Below are positions 8,254-17,012 of a stretch of 64,000 nucleotides of DNA, in pieces. The stretch comes from Gemmatimonadota bacterium (GTDB lineage Bacteria > Gemmatimonadota > Gemmatimonadetes > Gemmatimonadales > GWC2-71-9): contig QHTT01000065.1 of NCBI GenBank assembly GCA_003220935.1, positions 1 to 64,000 on the forward strand. The letters run 5' to 3'. The stretch's first letter is position 1. Every line of letters starts with the position of its first letter. The translations under genes and the position numbers were made by a program. Under the pieces are notes generated by a model. That model saw only the letters and a list, made by a program, of their open reading frames with translations. It was not told the DNA's origin and did not search any database.

Positions 8254-8721
8254 TTACGGCTTGGCAGGTTGCTTCTGGGGATCGTCCGCCGGATTCACGT
8301 AGGTCATGCCAAATGGGCCCATCGCGGTCACGGAAATGAGCGTGGTGCCCTTCGCCGCCGCGAAGTGGTGCGCGTTCGCCGCCATCGAGCCCTTCTCGCC
8401 CACCGCCATCGGTTTCGCCTTCGCTGCATCGAAGGTATCGCCCATACCGACGAGCAGCGTGCCCTTCTTGACTTCGACGGTCTCATCCGTGGGATGGAAG
8501 TGCGGCAGGATCCTGTACCCGTTCGGCATGGCGAGCTCGACGGTAAACGGCCCCGCCTTACCGGGGTCACCGCTCACCACCGCCATCCTGGCGCCCTTAG
8601 GGAAGACGGCAGGCGCGGGGCCCCAGTGCCGCGGAGTGGCCTGCGCCGCCGGGGCAGCTTGAGCGCGTGCGGCGGGAGCAACAACAAGAAGGAGGCACGC
8701 CGAAAGAGCGGGGACGCGCAT
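8254..8721 (-). CDS. Secreted cupin-domain protein
   Basis: The 155-residue protein has a cleavable signal peptide (MRVPALSACLLLVVAPAARA-QA). A cupin core follows: MPNGYRILPHFHPTDETVEV, then KKGTLLVGMGDTFD, and later NAHHFAAAKGTTLISVTAMG. The metal ligands expected in cupin motif 1 are the two His and Glu of HFHPTDE, and in motif 2 the His of NAHHF. It resembles the small periplasmic cupins often annotated as DUF4437-like, which have no established reaction. It is separated from the M1 peptidase stop by 27 bases and may share a transcript. Confidence 0.75.
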   Translation of the reverse strand: MRVPALSACLLLVVAPAARAQAAPAAQATPRHWGPAPAVFPKGARMAVVSGDPGKAGPFTVELAMPNGYRILPHFHPTDETVEVKKGTLLVGMGDTFDAAKAKPMAVGEKGSMAANAHHFAAAKGTTLISVTAMGPFGMTYVNPADDPQKQPAKP

Positions 8722-8808
8722 AACACCTCCGAGGGTCGTGAGTGGGTGCCGGCAAGATGGGGGCGAGGGCTCGAGAACGGAAGAGCGCTGGTGTCTTGGC
8801 CGTCCCGG

Positions 8809-9297
8809 TCAGGTGCGCTCATCTGCTGTCGGGCCGTAGATCGATGGGAGCGGCACATCGTTCAGGCGGAGGTACACGCTGAGCTGCCCGCGATGATGAA
8901 CGAGATGGTTGATGTGCGTGCGCACTACATCTCGCCGCGGCAGGGCCATGAGGACACGGTCGCCATGCTTGAGCGACCACACCACCGTGAAGTCGGCGTC
9001 CTTGGCAGCCGCGAGCGCCTGGCGGGCGGCCCGGACGTTCCTGTCGAACGCGGCGAGCAGCGAGGGCGTCGTCTCGATGCTGTATCCCGGGTAGGTCGCC
9101 AAGTTGATCTCGGTGTCCCGCAGCATCGCGGTCATCCAGCCCGGCATTCGCGCCAGCAGCTGCGCGAGATGTCCGAGGGCAAACGACTTCGGATGCGGCT
9201 TCCATGTTCCCTTCTCGCTCGGCACGCGTTCGAGCAACTTCCGCGTGGTGGCCATTTCATGATCGAATTCTGGTAAGAGCGACTCGGCGATGGTCAT
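8809..9297 (-). CDS. DinB-family protein
   Basis: The product has 162 residues from the ATG at 9295-9297. It begins MTIAESLLPEFDHEMATTRK and contains WKPHPKSFALGHLAQLLARM and THINHLVHHRGQLSVYLRLN. The triad of His residues (FDHE, LGHLA, HHRGQ) at these spacings is typical of DinB-like four-helix proteins, which bind a divalent metal and include thiol transferases. The C-terminal 'H-H-R-G-Q-L-x-V-Y-L-R-x-x-x-x-P-x-P-x-x-Y-G-P' is a strong family signature. The exact function is unknown; most members are cytosolic. Confidence 0.85.
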   Translation of the reverse strand: MTIAESLLPEFDHEMATTRKLLERVPSEKGTWKPHPKSFALGHLAQLLARMPGWMTAMLRDTEINLATYPGYSIETTPSLLAAFDRNVRAARQALAAAKDADFTVVWSLKHGDRVLMALPRRDVVRTHINHLVHHRGQLSVYLRLNDVPLPSIYGPTADERT

Positions 9298-9338
9298 AGG
9301 CCTCATGGTTCGTTGGGCGCGGCCCGGAGGGCGCCAGC

Positions 9339-9848
9339 TCAGGGAACCTGGTCCTGTTGCCCCTCGTGCCCCGACGCATGATGGGCACCGCGTTGGAACG
9401 CCAGAAATTGGTGAACGGCCGCGACGGCGGTCGCATCGCTCGTGCGGATCCGCACTTCAGCCCCGCGCGGGCGATCGACCTCCTGGTAGCTGATTGCGGA
9501 GCGCCGAGCCGCCATGAGTGATGTGCCCGGTACGGCCGTTGCGTGCACCTGGAACGGCCGCGCGAAATCTCCGGCTGCGAAGGCGGCAGCGATGGCGTGC
9601 ATGTGCTCGCGGACCCGCGCGATGCCGGCGGTGTCGGATTCGGTATCGCGGTCGAGCACGATCCGTCCACCATCGGGAAGGTCCTCAAAGACGTGGGCGG
9701 ACGTGTACTGATCGACCCCCATCACCGTCTCACCCCGCGACTGCATGGCCGCGAAGGCACTGTCGGCTCGGGGCGTCCGTTCCGCCGGACGACTACGCGC
9801 ACCCGTGCATGCACCGGGTCCAGCCGCCACGGCGAGCGCGAGCAGCAC
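9339..9848 (-). CDS. Conserved putative lipoprotein of unknown function
   Basis: I place the start at the GTG at 9846-9848, which gives a lipoprotein-like leader VLLALAVAAGPGACTG with Cys in a lipobox. The mature part reads TVMGVDQYTSAHVFEDLPDG, then VREHMHAIAAAFAAGDF, RPFQVHATAVPGTSLM and VHQFLAFQRGAHH. This order (H-x-F, D-G-G-x-I, V-R-x-H-(L/M)-x-x-I-A, H-x-x-V-P-G, FL-x-F-Q) matches a widespread small secreted family without a known role, rich in His. It starts 26 bases after the LVIVD-repeat gene and is probably the last gene of that operon. Confidence 0.55.
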   Translation of the reverse strand: MLLALAVAAGPGACTGARSRPAERTPRADSAFAAMQSRGETVMGVDQYTSAHVFEDLPDGGRIVLDRDTESDTAGIARVREHMHAIAAAFAAGDFARPFQVHATAVPGTSLMAARRSAISYQEVDRPRGAEVRIRTSDATAVAAVHQFLAFQRGAHHASGHEGQQDQVP

Positions 9849-9873
9849 GGTCCAGAGACTGATGCTGCCGCTC

Positions 9874-11883
9874 TCAGCGCGTCGCGTTGGCCAGGTCCTG
9901 CACGGTCGCGGCGAGCGTTCCCAGCTTCCCCTGATCGACCGCGCGCGAGTCGATCGGCACCCCACCAACCACGACCACCGGCCCTCCCCGCGACTCGGGG
10001 TTGAGCTGTGTCGCCAGCTGCGTCAGCGCATCCCGGCGCTGCGGCCCGGAGAGCCGTTCGGCACGGGCGAGCGCGGACCGAGCGGCCGCGACTTTGTCGG
10101 GAGCCAGGCCGTTGGAGCGCCCCAGCTGATCCAGATAGGCGCGCGCCACCACGAAGCTCGCGGGCCACACCAGCTTGGGCTGGTCCTGGACGTTCAAATA
10201 GTCGAAGTGCACGAGCTTCGCCGCGTCGATCTCGTTCTGGGAGAGGAACCCGCTCGGCTGCAGCTCGAGGATATCGAGCCCCCGCGCGATCTCAGAGCTC
10301 ACGATGTAGCCGTTGTACCAGTACGCGGACCACGAGCCGGCGCCAACAAACTTGGTCGAGTCCATCGGGCCGCGGTCGTAATACGCGATCTCCTTGGGGT
10401 GTGCCGCATCGGTCCAGTCGAACACCGAGATGCCGCCCTGATACCAGGCCTGGACCATGACGTCGCGCCCGGGGATCGGGATCAGGGACCCGTTGTGCGC
10501 CACGCAGTTTTCGTTCGGCGTCTGCGGGGCGGGCATCTTGTAGTAGCTCTGGAACCTCATGGTGTCGCCCGACAGGGTGAAAATCGCGTCGGCGCCCCAC
10601 TCGTACTTGTCCGTCGCCCGGCACCGGGGCTGCCCGCCCCCGCCCCACTCGTCGGTGAACAGAAGCTTGGTACCATCGTTGTTGAACGTCGCCGAGTGCC
10701 AGAAGGAGAAGTTCGAATCGGCCACGGCGCCGATCCGCTTCGGGTGGGACACATCACGGATGTCCAGCAGGAGGCCGTAGCCGCCGCAGGCGCCGCCCGC
10801 CAGGCCGATGGCCGGATAGACGGTGATGTCGTGGCACTGGGTGGGCCCGGGGCGCACGCCGTTCCGCGTTCCGGGCGGCGGGGCGCCGACGATCGCATCG
10901 ACGATGCTCTGGATGGCCCCCCGCAGCGCGGCGCTGTCCGCGCCTGTCGGCGCATCGCTTCCCTGCCGCGCCTTGACGATGCTGTCCAGCATCGGCTGGA
11001 CGAATCCCAGGGGCAGGACGAACTCCATGCCCCGCACTTGCGCCGTGAACCCGCCTGCGGCACGGGCCGCGGCGGCGGCTGTGGCCGCGGCGGCGATATC
11101 TTGCGGCGTCTCCGCGTGCGTGGCCGCTTCGGTAAGATCAGCGAAGATCCGGGGGGAGCTGACGATGCTCGCAAGCTCGGGGTGAGCGAGCGGCACCTTG
11201 ATGACCTCGATCCGGAACAGTGCGGAGTTCGGGTCCTGGTCCGGCGCCAGCTTTGAGCACCCCGCGAGCTCGTTCGGCGATCGCACACCCGCGGATCCGG
11301 ATACGTAGATGTACACGTTCTCCTTGTCGTTCGGATCGTCGACGACCGTGTGCGTGTGCGAGCCACGACAGGTCTGCACATTCCCGATGTATTTCGCATT
11401 GGTGATGTCGCTGATGTCGAAGATCCGGATGCCGCGTAACCGGTCCGTGCTGACCGAGTCGTGCACCCCTTGCGTGCCGCAATCGAGGCGGCCCGACATG
11501 CCTTCACCGGAGACGAAGAGCAGGTTCTTGTAGACGGAGACGTCGCTCTGTGACGCCGGACAGAGATATCCGATCTTCAGTTTCGGTTTCTTGGGGTTCG
11601 AAATGTCCCAGACCTGAAAGCCGTTGTAGTTCCCCTGAATGACATCGCTCCCGGAGAATGAGAGATCGGAGTTTGTGACCCCGGCAAACTTCTCCGACGG
11701 CCGCGTTTTCGAGACCACCCGCAGATTCCAGGTCGCCTCGCCGGCGTTCATCGCGCCCGGGCGCAGGCCGACCCGGCGGTCGGGGGTCGGCGCCGTGGTG
11801 GACATATCGAGCTTCGAGGTGGCGCAGGCGGCGCTGGAGAGAGCGAGGGTCGCAAGCGCCAGAGACAACGACGCAGATTTCAC
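9874..11883 (-). CDS. LVIVD-repeat beta-propeller lipoprotein, copy 1
   Basis: The 669-residue product starts at GTG 11881-11883, overlapping the stop of the DUF305 gene in a GTGA. The lipobox is LSSAACATSK. Repeated 'W-D-I-(S)-x-P-x-x-P' blades are visible (GFQVWDISNPKKPKLKIGY; IRIFDISDITNAKYIG; GISVFDWTDAAHPKEIAYYD), the hallmark of LVIVD-type propellers on the cell surface. CRGSHTHTVVDD is a His-rich loop. A C-terminal helical region (DKVAAARSALARAERLSG) follows the propeller. About 75 percent of residues appear to match copy 2 by eye. Function is unknown; pairing with DUF305 suggests a joint surface role, possibly with metals. Confidence 0.8.
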   Translation of the reverse strand: MKSASLSLALATLALSSAACATSKLDMSTTAPTPDRRVGLRPGAMNAGEATWNLRVVSKTRPSEKFAGVTNSDLSFSGSDVIQGNYNGFQVWDISNPKKPKLKIGYLCPASQSDVSVYKNLLFVSGEGMSGRLDCGTQGVHDSVSTDRLRGIRIFDISDITNAKYIGNVQTCRGSHTHTVVDDPNDKENVYIYVSGSAGVRSPNELAGCSKLAPDQDPNSALFRIEVIKVPLAHPELASIVSSPRIFADLTEAATHAETPQDIAAAATAAAAARAAGGFTAQVRGMEFVLPLGFVQPMLDSIVKARQGSDAPTGADSAALRGAIQSIVDAIVGAPPPGTRNGVRPGPTQCHDITVYPAIGLAGGACGGYGLLLDIRDVSHPKRIGAVADSNFSFWHSATFNNDGTKLLFTDEWGGGGQPRCRATDKYEWGADAIFTLSGDTMRFQSYYKMPAPQTPNENCVAHNGSLIPIPGRDVMVQAWYQGGISVFDWTDAAHPKEIAYYDRGPMDSTKFVGAGSWSAYWYNGYIVSSEIARGLDILELQPSGFLSQNEIDAAKLVHFDYLNVQDQPKLVWPASFVVARAYLDQLGRSNGLAPDKVAAARSALARAERLSGPQRRDALTQLATQLNPESRGGPVVVVGGVPIDSRAVDQGKLGTLAATVQDLANATR

Positions 11884-12506
11884 TGTGGGCTCCGGTTGAA
11901 GGCGTCGAGCATGCGGTTCATACGGTCAATTTCGGTGGACTGATCCGCGAAGACGTCGGAGGCGAACCGGAAGACGGTCTCTTGTTCTCCCCCGCCCGGC
12001 GAGCCGAAGAGCTGATTCACCAGGGTGATGGCACCCTGGTGGTGCTGGATCATGAACGTCAGGAACAGGCGGTCGAACTCGGCACCCCGCGCCCGATCCA
12101 GTTGCGCGAGTTGCTCAGCGGTCAACATTCCGGGCATCAGCATGGAAGGATCCATGCCCGGCATCGTGTAGTGAGCGGGGTCCGCCTCCGGAACGGGCTC
12201 ATGCCGCTCCCGGAGCCAGCGCTGCATGAGGGCGATCTCGTCGCGTTGGCCTACGACGATTCGCTCGCACAGGGCGCGCACGGCCGCACTCGCAGCGTGC
12301 GAGGGCGCCCAGCCGGCGATCAGCACCGCCTGCGCGTGGTGGCCGATCATGCCGGTCATGAAGTGCACGTCGGCTGACGTGTAGGGGGGCCGACCGCTGT
12401 CGGGATGCACCTGCGCCGCGGGGGAGACGATGTGCTCCGCCGGCGCCTGGTGGGTGGTCGTGGCGCACGCCCCAGCGGTGATGATCGCGAGGAATGTCGT
12501 CTTCAT
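11880..12506 (-). CDS. DUF305 family lipoprotein, copy 1
   Basis: The 208-residue protein starts at ATG 12504-12506. Its leader AIITAGACATTTH carries a lipobox Cys. It has the two DUF305 half-repeats: VHFMTGMIGHHAQAVLIAGW and, about 100 residues later, LTFMIQHHQGAITLVNQLFG. DUF305 proteins form ferritin-like helical bundles with paired His motifs and are often found with copper or other metal handling genes. The Met-rich linker (YTMPGMDPSMLMPGMLTAEQ) between the repeats would suit soft-metal binding; that is inference. Its stop overlaps the LVIVD gene start, so the two are made together. Confidence 0.85.
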   Translation of the reverse strand: MKTTFLAIITAGACATTTHQAPAEHIVSPAAQVHPDSGRPPYTSADVHFMTGMIGHHAQAVLIAGWAPSHAASAAVRALCERIVVGQRDEIALMQRWLRERHEPVPEADPAHYTMPGMDPSMLMPGMLTAEQLAQLDRARGAEFDRLFLTFMIQHHQGAITLVNQLFGSPGGGEQETVFRFASDVFADQSTEIDRMNRMLDAFNRSPQ

Positions 12507-12538
12507 CACGGCTCGGTCGAGGCCTGGCGGTTCCCCTG

Positions 12539-14533
12539 CTACAGCCCGGCTCGGCCCGCGCCGCTCCCGTTGGCCAGATCCGTCACGGTTGCGGCGAGCA
12601 TCCGCACTTTGGCCTGATCGGGAGTTCCCTGCGAATCACTGTTCAGCTGTGTCGCGAGCTGCGTCAGCGCATCACGGCGCTGCTGCCCGGAGAGCCGTTC
12701 GGCGCGGGCGAGCGCGGTCCGTGCGGCCGCGACCTTGTCGGGCGCCAGGCCGTTGGAGCGCGCCAGCTGGTCCAGATAGGCGCGCGCCACCGCGAAGCTC
12801 GCGGGCCACACCAGTTTGGGCTGGTCCTGGACGTTCAAATAGTCGAAGTGCACGAGCTTCGCCGCGTCGATCTCGTTCTGCGACAGCAATCCGCTCGGCA
12901 CGAGCTCGAGCACGTCGAGCCCGCGCCCGATTTCCGAGCTGACGATGTAGCCGTTGTACCAGTACGCAGACCACGAGCCGGCGCCGACGAGCTTGGTCGA
13001 GTCCATCGGGCCGCGGTCGAAATACGCTATTTCTTTGGGATGCGCCGGATCGGTCCAATCGAACACGGAGACGCCGCCCTGATACCAGCCCTGGACCATG
13101 ATGTCGCGGCCGGGCACGGGGATCAGCGAGCCGTTGTGCGCCACACAGTTTTCGTTCGACGTTTGCGGCGCCGGCAGCTTGTAGTAGCTCTGGAACTTCA
13201 TCGTGTCATGGGCCACCGTGAAGATCGCGTCGGCTCCCCACTCGGGCTTGTCGGTCACGCGGCACTTGGGCGCCAGCCCCCCGCCCCACTCGTCGGTGAA
13301 CAGCACCTTGGTGCCGTCGTTGTTGAACGTCGCCGAGTGCCAGAACGCGAAGTTCGAATCCGCCGCCGCGGCGATGCGCCGCGGGTTGGCCGGGTCGCGA
13401 ATGTCGAGGATCACGCCGTAGCCTGCGCATGCGCCACCCGCGAGCCCCAACGCCGGGTAGACCGTGATGTCATGACACTGCACCGGCCCGGGCTTGGGAC
13501 CGGGCGCGGGCGACGGGTTGAAGATCTTGTCGATGATGGCCTGCACGTTGGCGCGGAGGGTAGCGCTGTCCGCCGCCGTCGGCGCCCCGCTGCCGCCGCG
13601 CGCCTTGACGATGCTGTCGAGCTGCGCCGCGACGAAGCGGGGCCGCAGCACGTGCTCGGTGCCGAAGAACGTTGCCGTGAACCCGCCCTTGGCGCGCGCT
13701 TCCGCGGCTGCCTTAGCCGCGGCGGCGATGTCTTCCGGCGCCTCGCCGTGCACGGCGGGCTCGGTGAGGTCGGCGAGGATCGCCGGCTTGGTCACCACGT
13801 GTGCCTGCTCGGGATGCGCCAGCGGCACCTGGATCACCTCGATACGGAACCGCTCGCTGTTCGGGTCCTTGTCCGGCGCGAGGTCCGAGCACCCTGGGAG
13901 CTCATTGGGTGAGCGGACCGGGGCCCCACCAGACACGTAGATGTAAACGTTCGCCGTGTCCTTCGGGTCGGTCAGCAGCGTGTGTGTATGCGAGCCACGA
14001 CACGTCTGCACCGCGGTGATGGGCTTGGGATGCGTGATGTCGGAAATGTCGAAGATGCGGATGCCGCGCATGCGGTCCTTGCTCACCGAATCCGCCACGC
14101 CCTGCGTGCCGCAGTCGAGCCGGCCGTTGAAGTCCTCGCCGGATACGAAGAGGAGGTTGCGGTACACCGAGACGTCGTTCTGCGCGTCGGGACAAACGTA
14201 GGACGTCACCAGCACCGGCTTGGCCGGCTGCGCGATGTCCCACACCTGCAACCCGTGGAAGTTGCCCTGGATGACGTAGTGTCCGGTAAAGGCGAGATCC
14301 GAGTTGAGAAACCCGAAGTCGCCCGGGTTGGTATCGTCCGTGAACTGCGCCGGCTTCGGCGCCGCGGACACGAGGCGCAGGTTCCACGCCGCTTGGGCGG
14401 CGTTCATCCACCCCGCGCGCAGCCCGAGGCGCCGATCGGGGCTCGGCGCCGTGGGCGACATGTCGAACTTCGTGGCGGTGGCGCAGGCGGCGACGACCGT
14501 GCCGATCGCGAGCAAAACAGACTTAGATCTCAC
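12539..14533 (-). CDS. LVIVD-repeat beta-propeller lipoprotein, copy 2
   Basis: This is a 664-residue paralogue of the gene at 9874-11883. I set the start at GTG 14531-14533, overlapping the preceding DUF305 stop in a GTGA. A longer open frame upstream is only read-through of that gene in another frame. The lipobox is GTVVAACATA. Blades include GLQVWDIAQPAKPVLVTSYV, IRIFDISDITHPKPITAVQ and GVSVFDWTDPAHPKEIAYFD. The CRGSHTHTLLTD loop is kept. The helical tail (NGLAPDKVAAARTALARAER) is nearly identical to copy 1, showing either recent duplication or strong constraint. Role unknown. Confidence 0.8.
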   Translation of the reverse strand: MRSKSVLLAIGTVVAACATATKFDMSPTAPSPDRRLGLRAGWMNAAQAAWNLRLVSAAPKPAQFTDDTNPGDFGFLNSDLAFTGHYVIQGNFHGLQVWDIAQPAKPVLVTSYVCPDAQNDVSVYRNLLFVSGEDFNGRLDCGTQGVADSVSKDRMRGIRIFDISDITHPKPITAVQTCRGSHTHTLLTDPKDTANVYIYVSGGAPVRSPNELPGCSDLAPDKDPNSERFRIEVIQVPLAHPEQAHVVTKPAILADLTEPAVHGEAPEDIAAAAKAAAEARAKGGFTATFFGTEHVLRPRFVAAQLDSIVKARGGSGAPTAADSATLRANVQAIIDKIFNPSPAPGPKPGPVQCHDITVYPALGLAGGACAGYGVILDIRDPANPRRIAAAADSNFAFWHSATFNNDGTKVLFTDEWGGGLAPKCRVTDKPEWGADAIFTVAHDTMKFQSYYKLPAPQTSNENCVAHNGSLIPVPGRDIMVQGWYQGGVSVFDWTDPAHPKEIAYFDRGPMDSTKLVGAGSWSAYWYNGYIVSSEIGRGLDVLELVPSGLLSQNEIDAAKLVHFDYLNVQDQPKLVWPASFAVARAYLDQLARSNGLAPDKVAAARTALARAERLSGQQRRDALTQLATQLNSDSQGTPDQAKVRMLAATVTDLANGSGAGRAGL

Positions 14534-15132
14534 TGGGGGCTCCGTTGAGGGGGTTGAGACAGGACGGCGAGCATGCGGGTCATGCGGTCGATCTCCGCCG
14601 TCTGATCGGCGCTCACGTCGGAGGCGATCTGAAACAACAGCCCGTCCCGGGCGGCGCCCGGCGTGTCGACCAGCTCGCGCACCATGGTGAGCGCGCCGCG
14701 GTGGTGCTGGATCATGAAAGTGAGGAACAGGCGGTCGAACTCGGGCCCGCGGGCGCTGTCGAGCTGCGCCAGCTGCTCGGGCGTCAGCATCCCGGGCATG
14801 AGCGTCGGGTGATCCATCCCGGGCATCAGGAAGCCGTGCGCGTCCGGTTCCGGCACCGGCTGATGGTGCTCCCGCAGCCAGCGCTGCATGACCGCGATCT
14901 CGTCGCGTTGCCCGACGACGATGCGTTCGCACAACGCGCGCAGGGCCGGACTGGCGCCGTGTGCCGGCGCCCAACCGGCGATCAGCACCGCCTGTGCGTG
15001 GTGGACGATCATGTCCGTCATGAAGTGCACGTCCGCCGCGCTGTAGCGGGCCGGGGCGCTGTCGGCCTGGGCTCGCGCCGCGGTCGCGATGAGCGCCAGC
15101 GCCCCCGCCCCGACCACGCACGCTCGCTTCAT
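14530..15132 (-). CDS. DUF305 family secreted protein, copy 2
   Basis: The 200-residue product starts at ATG 15130-15132 and has a signal peptide (ACVVGAGALALIATAARA-QA) rather than a lipobox, unlike copy 1. The DUF305 motifs are VHFMTDMIVHHAQAVLIAGW and LTFMIQHHRGALTMVRELVD, joined by a Met/His-rich linker (HGFLMPGMDHPTLMPGMLTP). It is the first gene of the second DUF305-LVIVD unit, so a promoter is expected between it and the oxidoreductase gene that starts at 15358 on the other strand. The 225-base divergent gap holds a degenerate attC-like stretch. Confidence 0.85.
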   Translation of the reverse strand: MKRACVVGAGALALIATAARAQADSAPARYSAADVHFMTDMIVHHAQAVLIAGWAPAHGASPALRALCERIVVGQRDEIAVMQRWLREHHQPVPEPDAHGFLMPGMDHPTLMPGMLTPEQLAQLDSARGPEFDRLFLTFMIQHHRGALTMVRELVDTPGAARDGLLFQIASDVSADQTAEIDRMTRMLAVLSQPPQRSPQ

Positions 15133-15197
15133 GCGGCTTGACCCCCTGTTGACCACCCGGCAGCGCGCCCCTTGTGTCAGGGAGGGGTGTGCCGCGG

Positions 15198-15305
15198 CCC
15201 AATGGACCGCGCTAAAGCTGCGGGCGACTCGCGCGGCCGGCAAGGTGGTTGCACATTGCTCCGTGGCCGCCCTATCGGGCCTTCCGACGACCTTGCATAA
15301 TAGGC
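15198..15305 (-). repeat. Degenerate attC-like sequence at the low-coordinate edge of the array
   Basis: At 15204-15240 the sequence GGACCGCGCTAAAGCTGC and the following bases match the R'-L' arm of the full attC sites with a few changes. The core heptamer has decayed from GCCTAAC to GCCCAAT. A weak counterpart of the other arm, ACCTTGCATAATAGGC, lies at 15290-15305. Total length of about 108 bp is shorter than the 141-142 bp of intact sites. The two arms could be a chance match, but the first arm is convincing. Confidence 0.45.
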
Positions 15306-15357
15306 GACGCTGCTTTGGTGCGACGCCGATCAACCTCACGTGACCCATGGAGACGCC

Positions 15358-16713
15358 GTGAAGACGCACATCTATTCCCGCCGCGAATTCGTCGGCATGA
15401 GCGCGGTGGCCGCCGGCGCATCCCTCGCCGGGAAGACGCTCGGACCGCTCCCACCCAATCTCCTCCCCGATCCCAAGGCCGTCGCCGCCAGTGACCGGGT
15501 CCGCTTCGGCATGATCGGGATCGGCATGCAGGGTTCGGGGCTCTTGTCCGAAGCGATCAGGCTGCCGGGCGTCGAATGCGCCGCCGCCTGTGACCTGTAT
15601 GACGGCCGACACACCCTGGCTCGGGAGATCGTGCGCGCGGATCTGCCGGTCACGCGCCGCTATCAGACCCTCCTGGACGACAAGGACATCGACTGCATCG
15701 TGGCGGCGGTTCCCGATCACTGGCACAAGCAGGTGGTCGTGGACGCGGTGAGCGCGGGCAAGGACATCTACTGCGAGAAGCCGATGTCGCACAGCGCCGC
15801 CGACGGCGTGGCCATGGTGGATGCGGCGAAGCGGACCAGCCGCATCGTGCAGATCGGTTCGCAGCGGGTGAGCTCCCAGATCTGCGCCAAAGCCAAGGAG
15901 CTGATCGCGCAGGGCACGCTGGGCGAGCTGATGCTCGTCGAAGGCTGGCTCGGACGGAATGATCCCACCGGGGCGTGGGAGTATCCGCCGCCCCCCGATC
16001 TCTCCCCGAAGAATCTCGACTGGGATACCTGGCAGGGGACCGTGCCCAAGCGGCCGTTCGATCCGTTCATCTTCGCGCGCTGGCGCTGCTGGAAGGAGTA
16101 CGGCACTGGCGTGGCCGGCGACCTGCTGGTGCACCTGATCAGCGGGATGATGTTCATGGTGGGTATCAACACCCCGCCCACGCAGGCGAGCGCGGTCGGC
16201 GGGATCCGACGCTGGAAAGACGGCCGCAATATGCCCGACGTCCATGCTGTCGTGTACGACTACGACGGCCTGCCAGTGTACATGCGGCTGAACCTGGGAA
16301 CCGAGATGCCGGAGATGTATCGCATCCAGGGTTCGAAGGGCCTGCTCGAGGTCACGGGATCCAGCCTGAGCTACACGCCCCAATCCGGCAAGGATCAATA
16401 CCCCAGCTATTACACCGGCAGCTACCCTCGCGCGCTGCGGGACGCCTACCTCACGAAATGGCACCAGGACAACGATCCGAAGATGGGCCAGCAAGTGATG
16501 ATGCCGGAGACGATCTCATTCAGCGGGCCCGACTTCGACGACGTGCGGCCGCACCTGTGGACGTACTTCGAGGCGGTGCGCACCCGGAAACCCGTAGTGG
16601 AGGATGTCGTGTTCGGTCACCACGCGGCGCTGGCGTGTCACATGGCGAACGAGTCGTACTTTCGGAAAACCAGCGTGTCCTGGGACGAGGCGTCGAAGAG
16701 TATCAAGAGCTGA
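15358..16713 (+). CDS. Gfo/Idh/MocA family oxidoreductase, Tat-exported
   Basis: I choose the GTG at 15358 because GGAGAC lies just upstream; another GTG at 15340 is possible. The product (about 451 residues) begins with a Tat signal, YSRREFVGMSAVAAGASLAG. The Rossmann motif VRFGMIGIGMQGSG follows, then IDCIVAAVPDHWHKQVVVDA and DIYCEKPMSH, where E-K-P supplies the conserved lysine of the family. The C-terminal half is the alpha/beta domain (WDTWQGTVPKRPFDP, AGDLLVHLISGM). Such exported NAD(P)-dependent enzymes usually act on sugars or cyclitols. It is the only plus-strand gene between 15.2 and 29.7 kb, unlike the cassette genes around it. Confidence 0.87.
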   Translation: MKTHIYSRREFVGMSAVAAGASLAGKTLGPLPPNLLPDPKAVAASDRVRFGMIGIGMQGSGLLSEAIRLPGVECAAACDLYDGRHTLAREIVRADLPVTRRYQTLLDDKDIDCIVAAVPDHWHKQVVVDAVSAGKDIYCEKPMSHSAADGVAMVDAAKRTSRIVQIGSQRVSSQICAKAKELIAQGTLGELMLVEGWLGRNDPTGAWEYPPPPDLSPKNLDWDTWQGTVPKRPFDPFIFARWRCWKEYGTGVAGDLLVHLISGMMFMVGINTPPTQASAVGGIRRWKDGRNMPDVHAVVYDYDGLPVYMRLNLGTEMPEMYRIQGSKGLLEVTGSSLSYTPQSGKDQYPSYYTGSYPRALRDAYLTKWHQDNDPKMGQQVMMPETISFSGPDFDDVRPHLWTYFEAVRTRKPVVEDVVFGHHAALACHMANESYFRKTSVSWDEASKSIKS

Positions 16714-16735
16714 GGTCGCGAGAGTCGTCGCTGAC

Positions 16736-17002
16736 CTAGCGTCTGAAGCGGACCACGAAAGCAAGCACCAGCACCAGGCCCGCTCCGAGCACGCCCTCAA
16801 CCGCCCCTACCAGTGCTGAGTTCCAGACGGTGCGGAGGAAGGGGACGTGGGCGGAGGTCAAGGCGAGCAGGAGTCCGTACAGCAAGCCGAGGCCAGCGCC
16901 CCACGCGGCAGCCGTTCGCACGGGCCGATGCCACGGACCTGATGCGTCGCGGAGGCCTATGGCGAGGCCTGCAGCAAGGGGGAGAAGGAGCAGGAGGTTC
17001 AA
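16736..17002 (-). CDS. Small three- to four-helix membrane protein, cassette-type
   Basis: The 88-residue hydrophobic protein starts at a TTG (17000-17002) and begins NLLLLLPLAAGLAIGLRDAS. It then has AAAWGAGLGLLYGLLLALTS and AVEGVLGAGLVLVLAFVVRF, and ends in basic residues. The TTG lies in CCGCTTGAACC, which resembles the L'' box of the attC sites (GCTTGAA). No family is recognised. Small membrane proteins like this are common integron cassette cargo. It converges tail-to-tail with the oxidoreductase gene, 22 bases apart. Confidence 0.6.
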   Translation of the reverse strand: MNLLLLLPLAAGLAIGLRDASGPWHRPVRTAAAWGAGLGLLYGLLLALTSAHVPFLRTVWNSALVGAVEGVLGAGLVLVLAFVVRFRR

Positions 17003-17012
17003 GCGGGATGAT

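Noticed and set aside
12539-15202. A single 887-residue open frame covering the second LVIVD gene and the DUF305 gene, looking like a fusion protein
   Set aside because: The upstream third is the DUF305 gene read in a wrong frame. A GTG overlapping the DUF305 stop (GTGA) gives a normal lipoprotein leader, as in copy 1.
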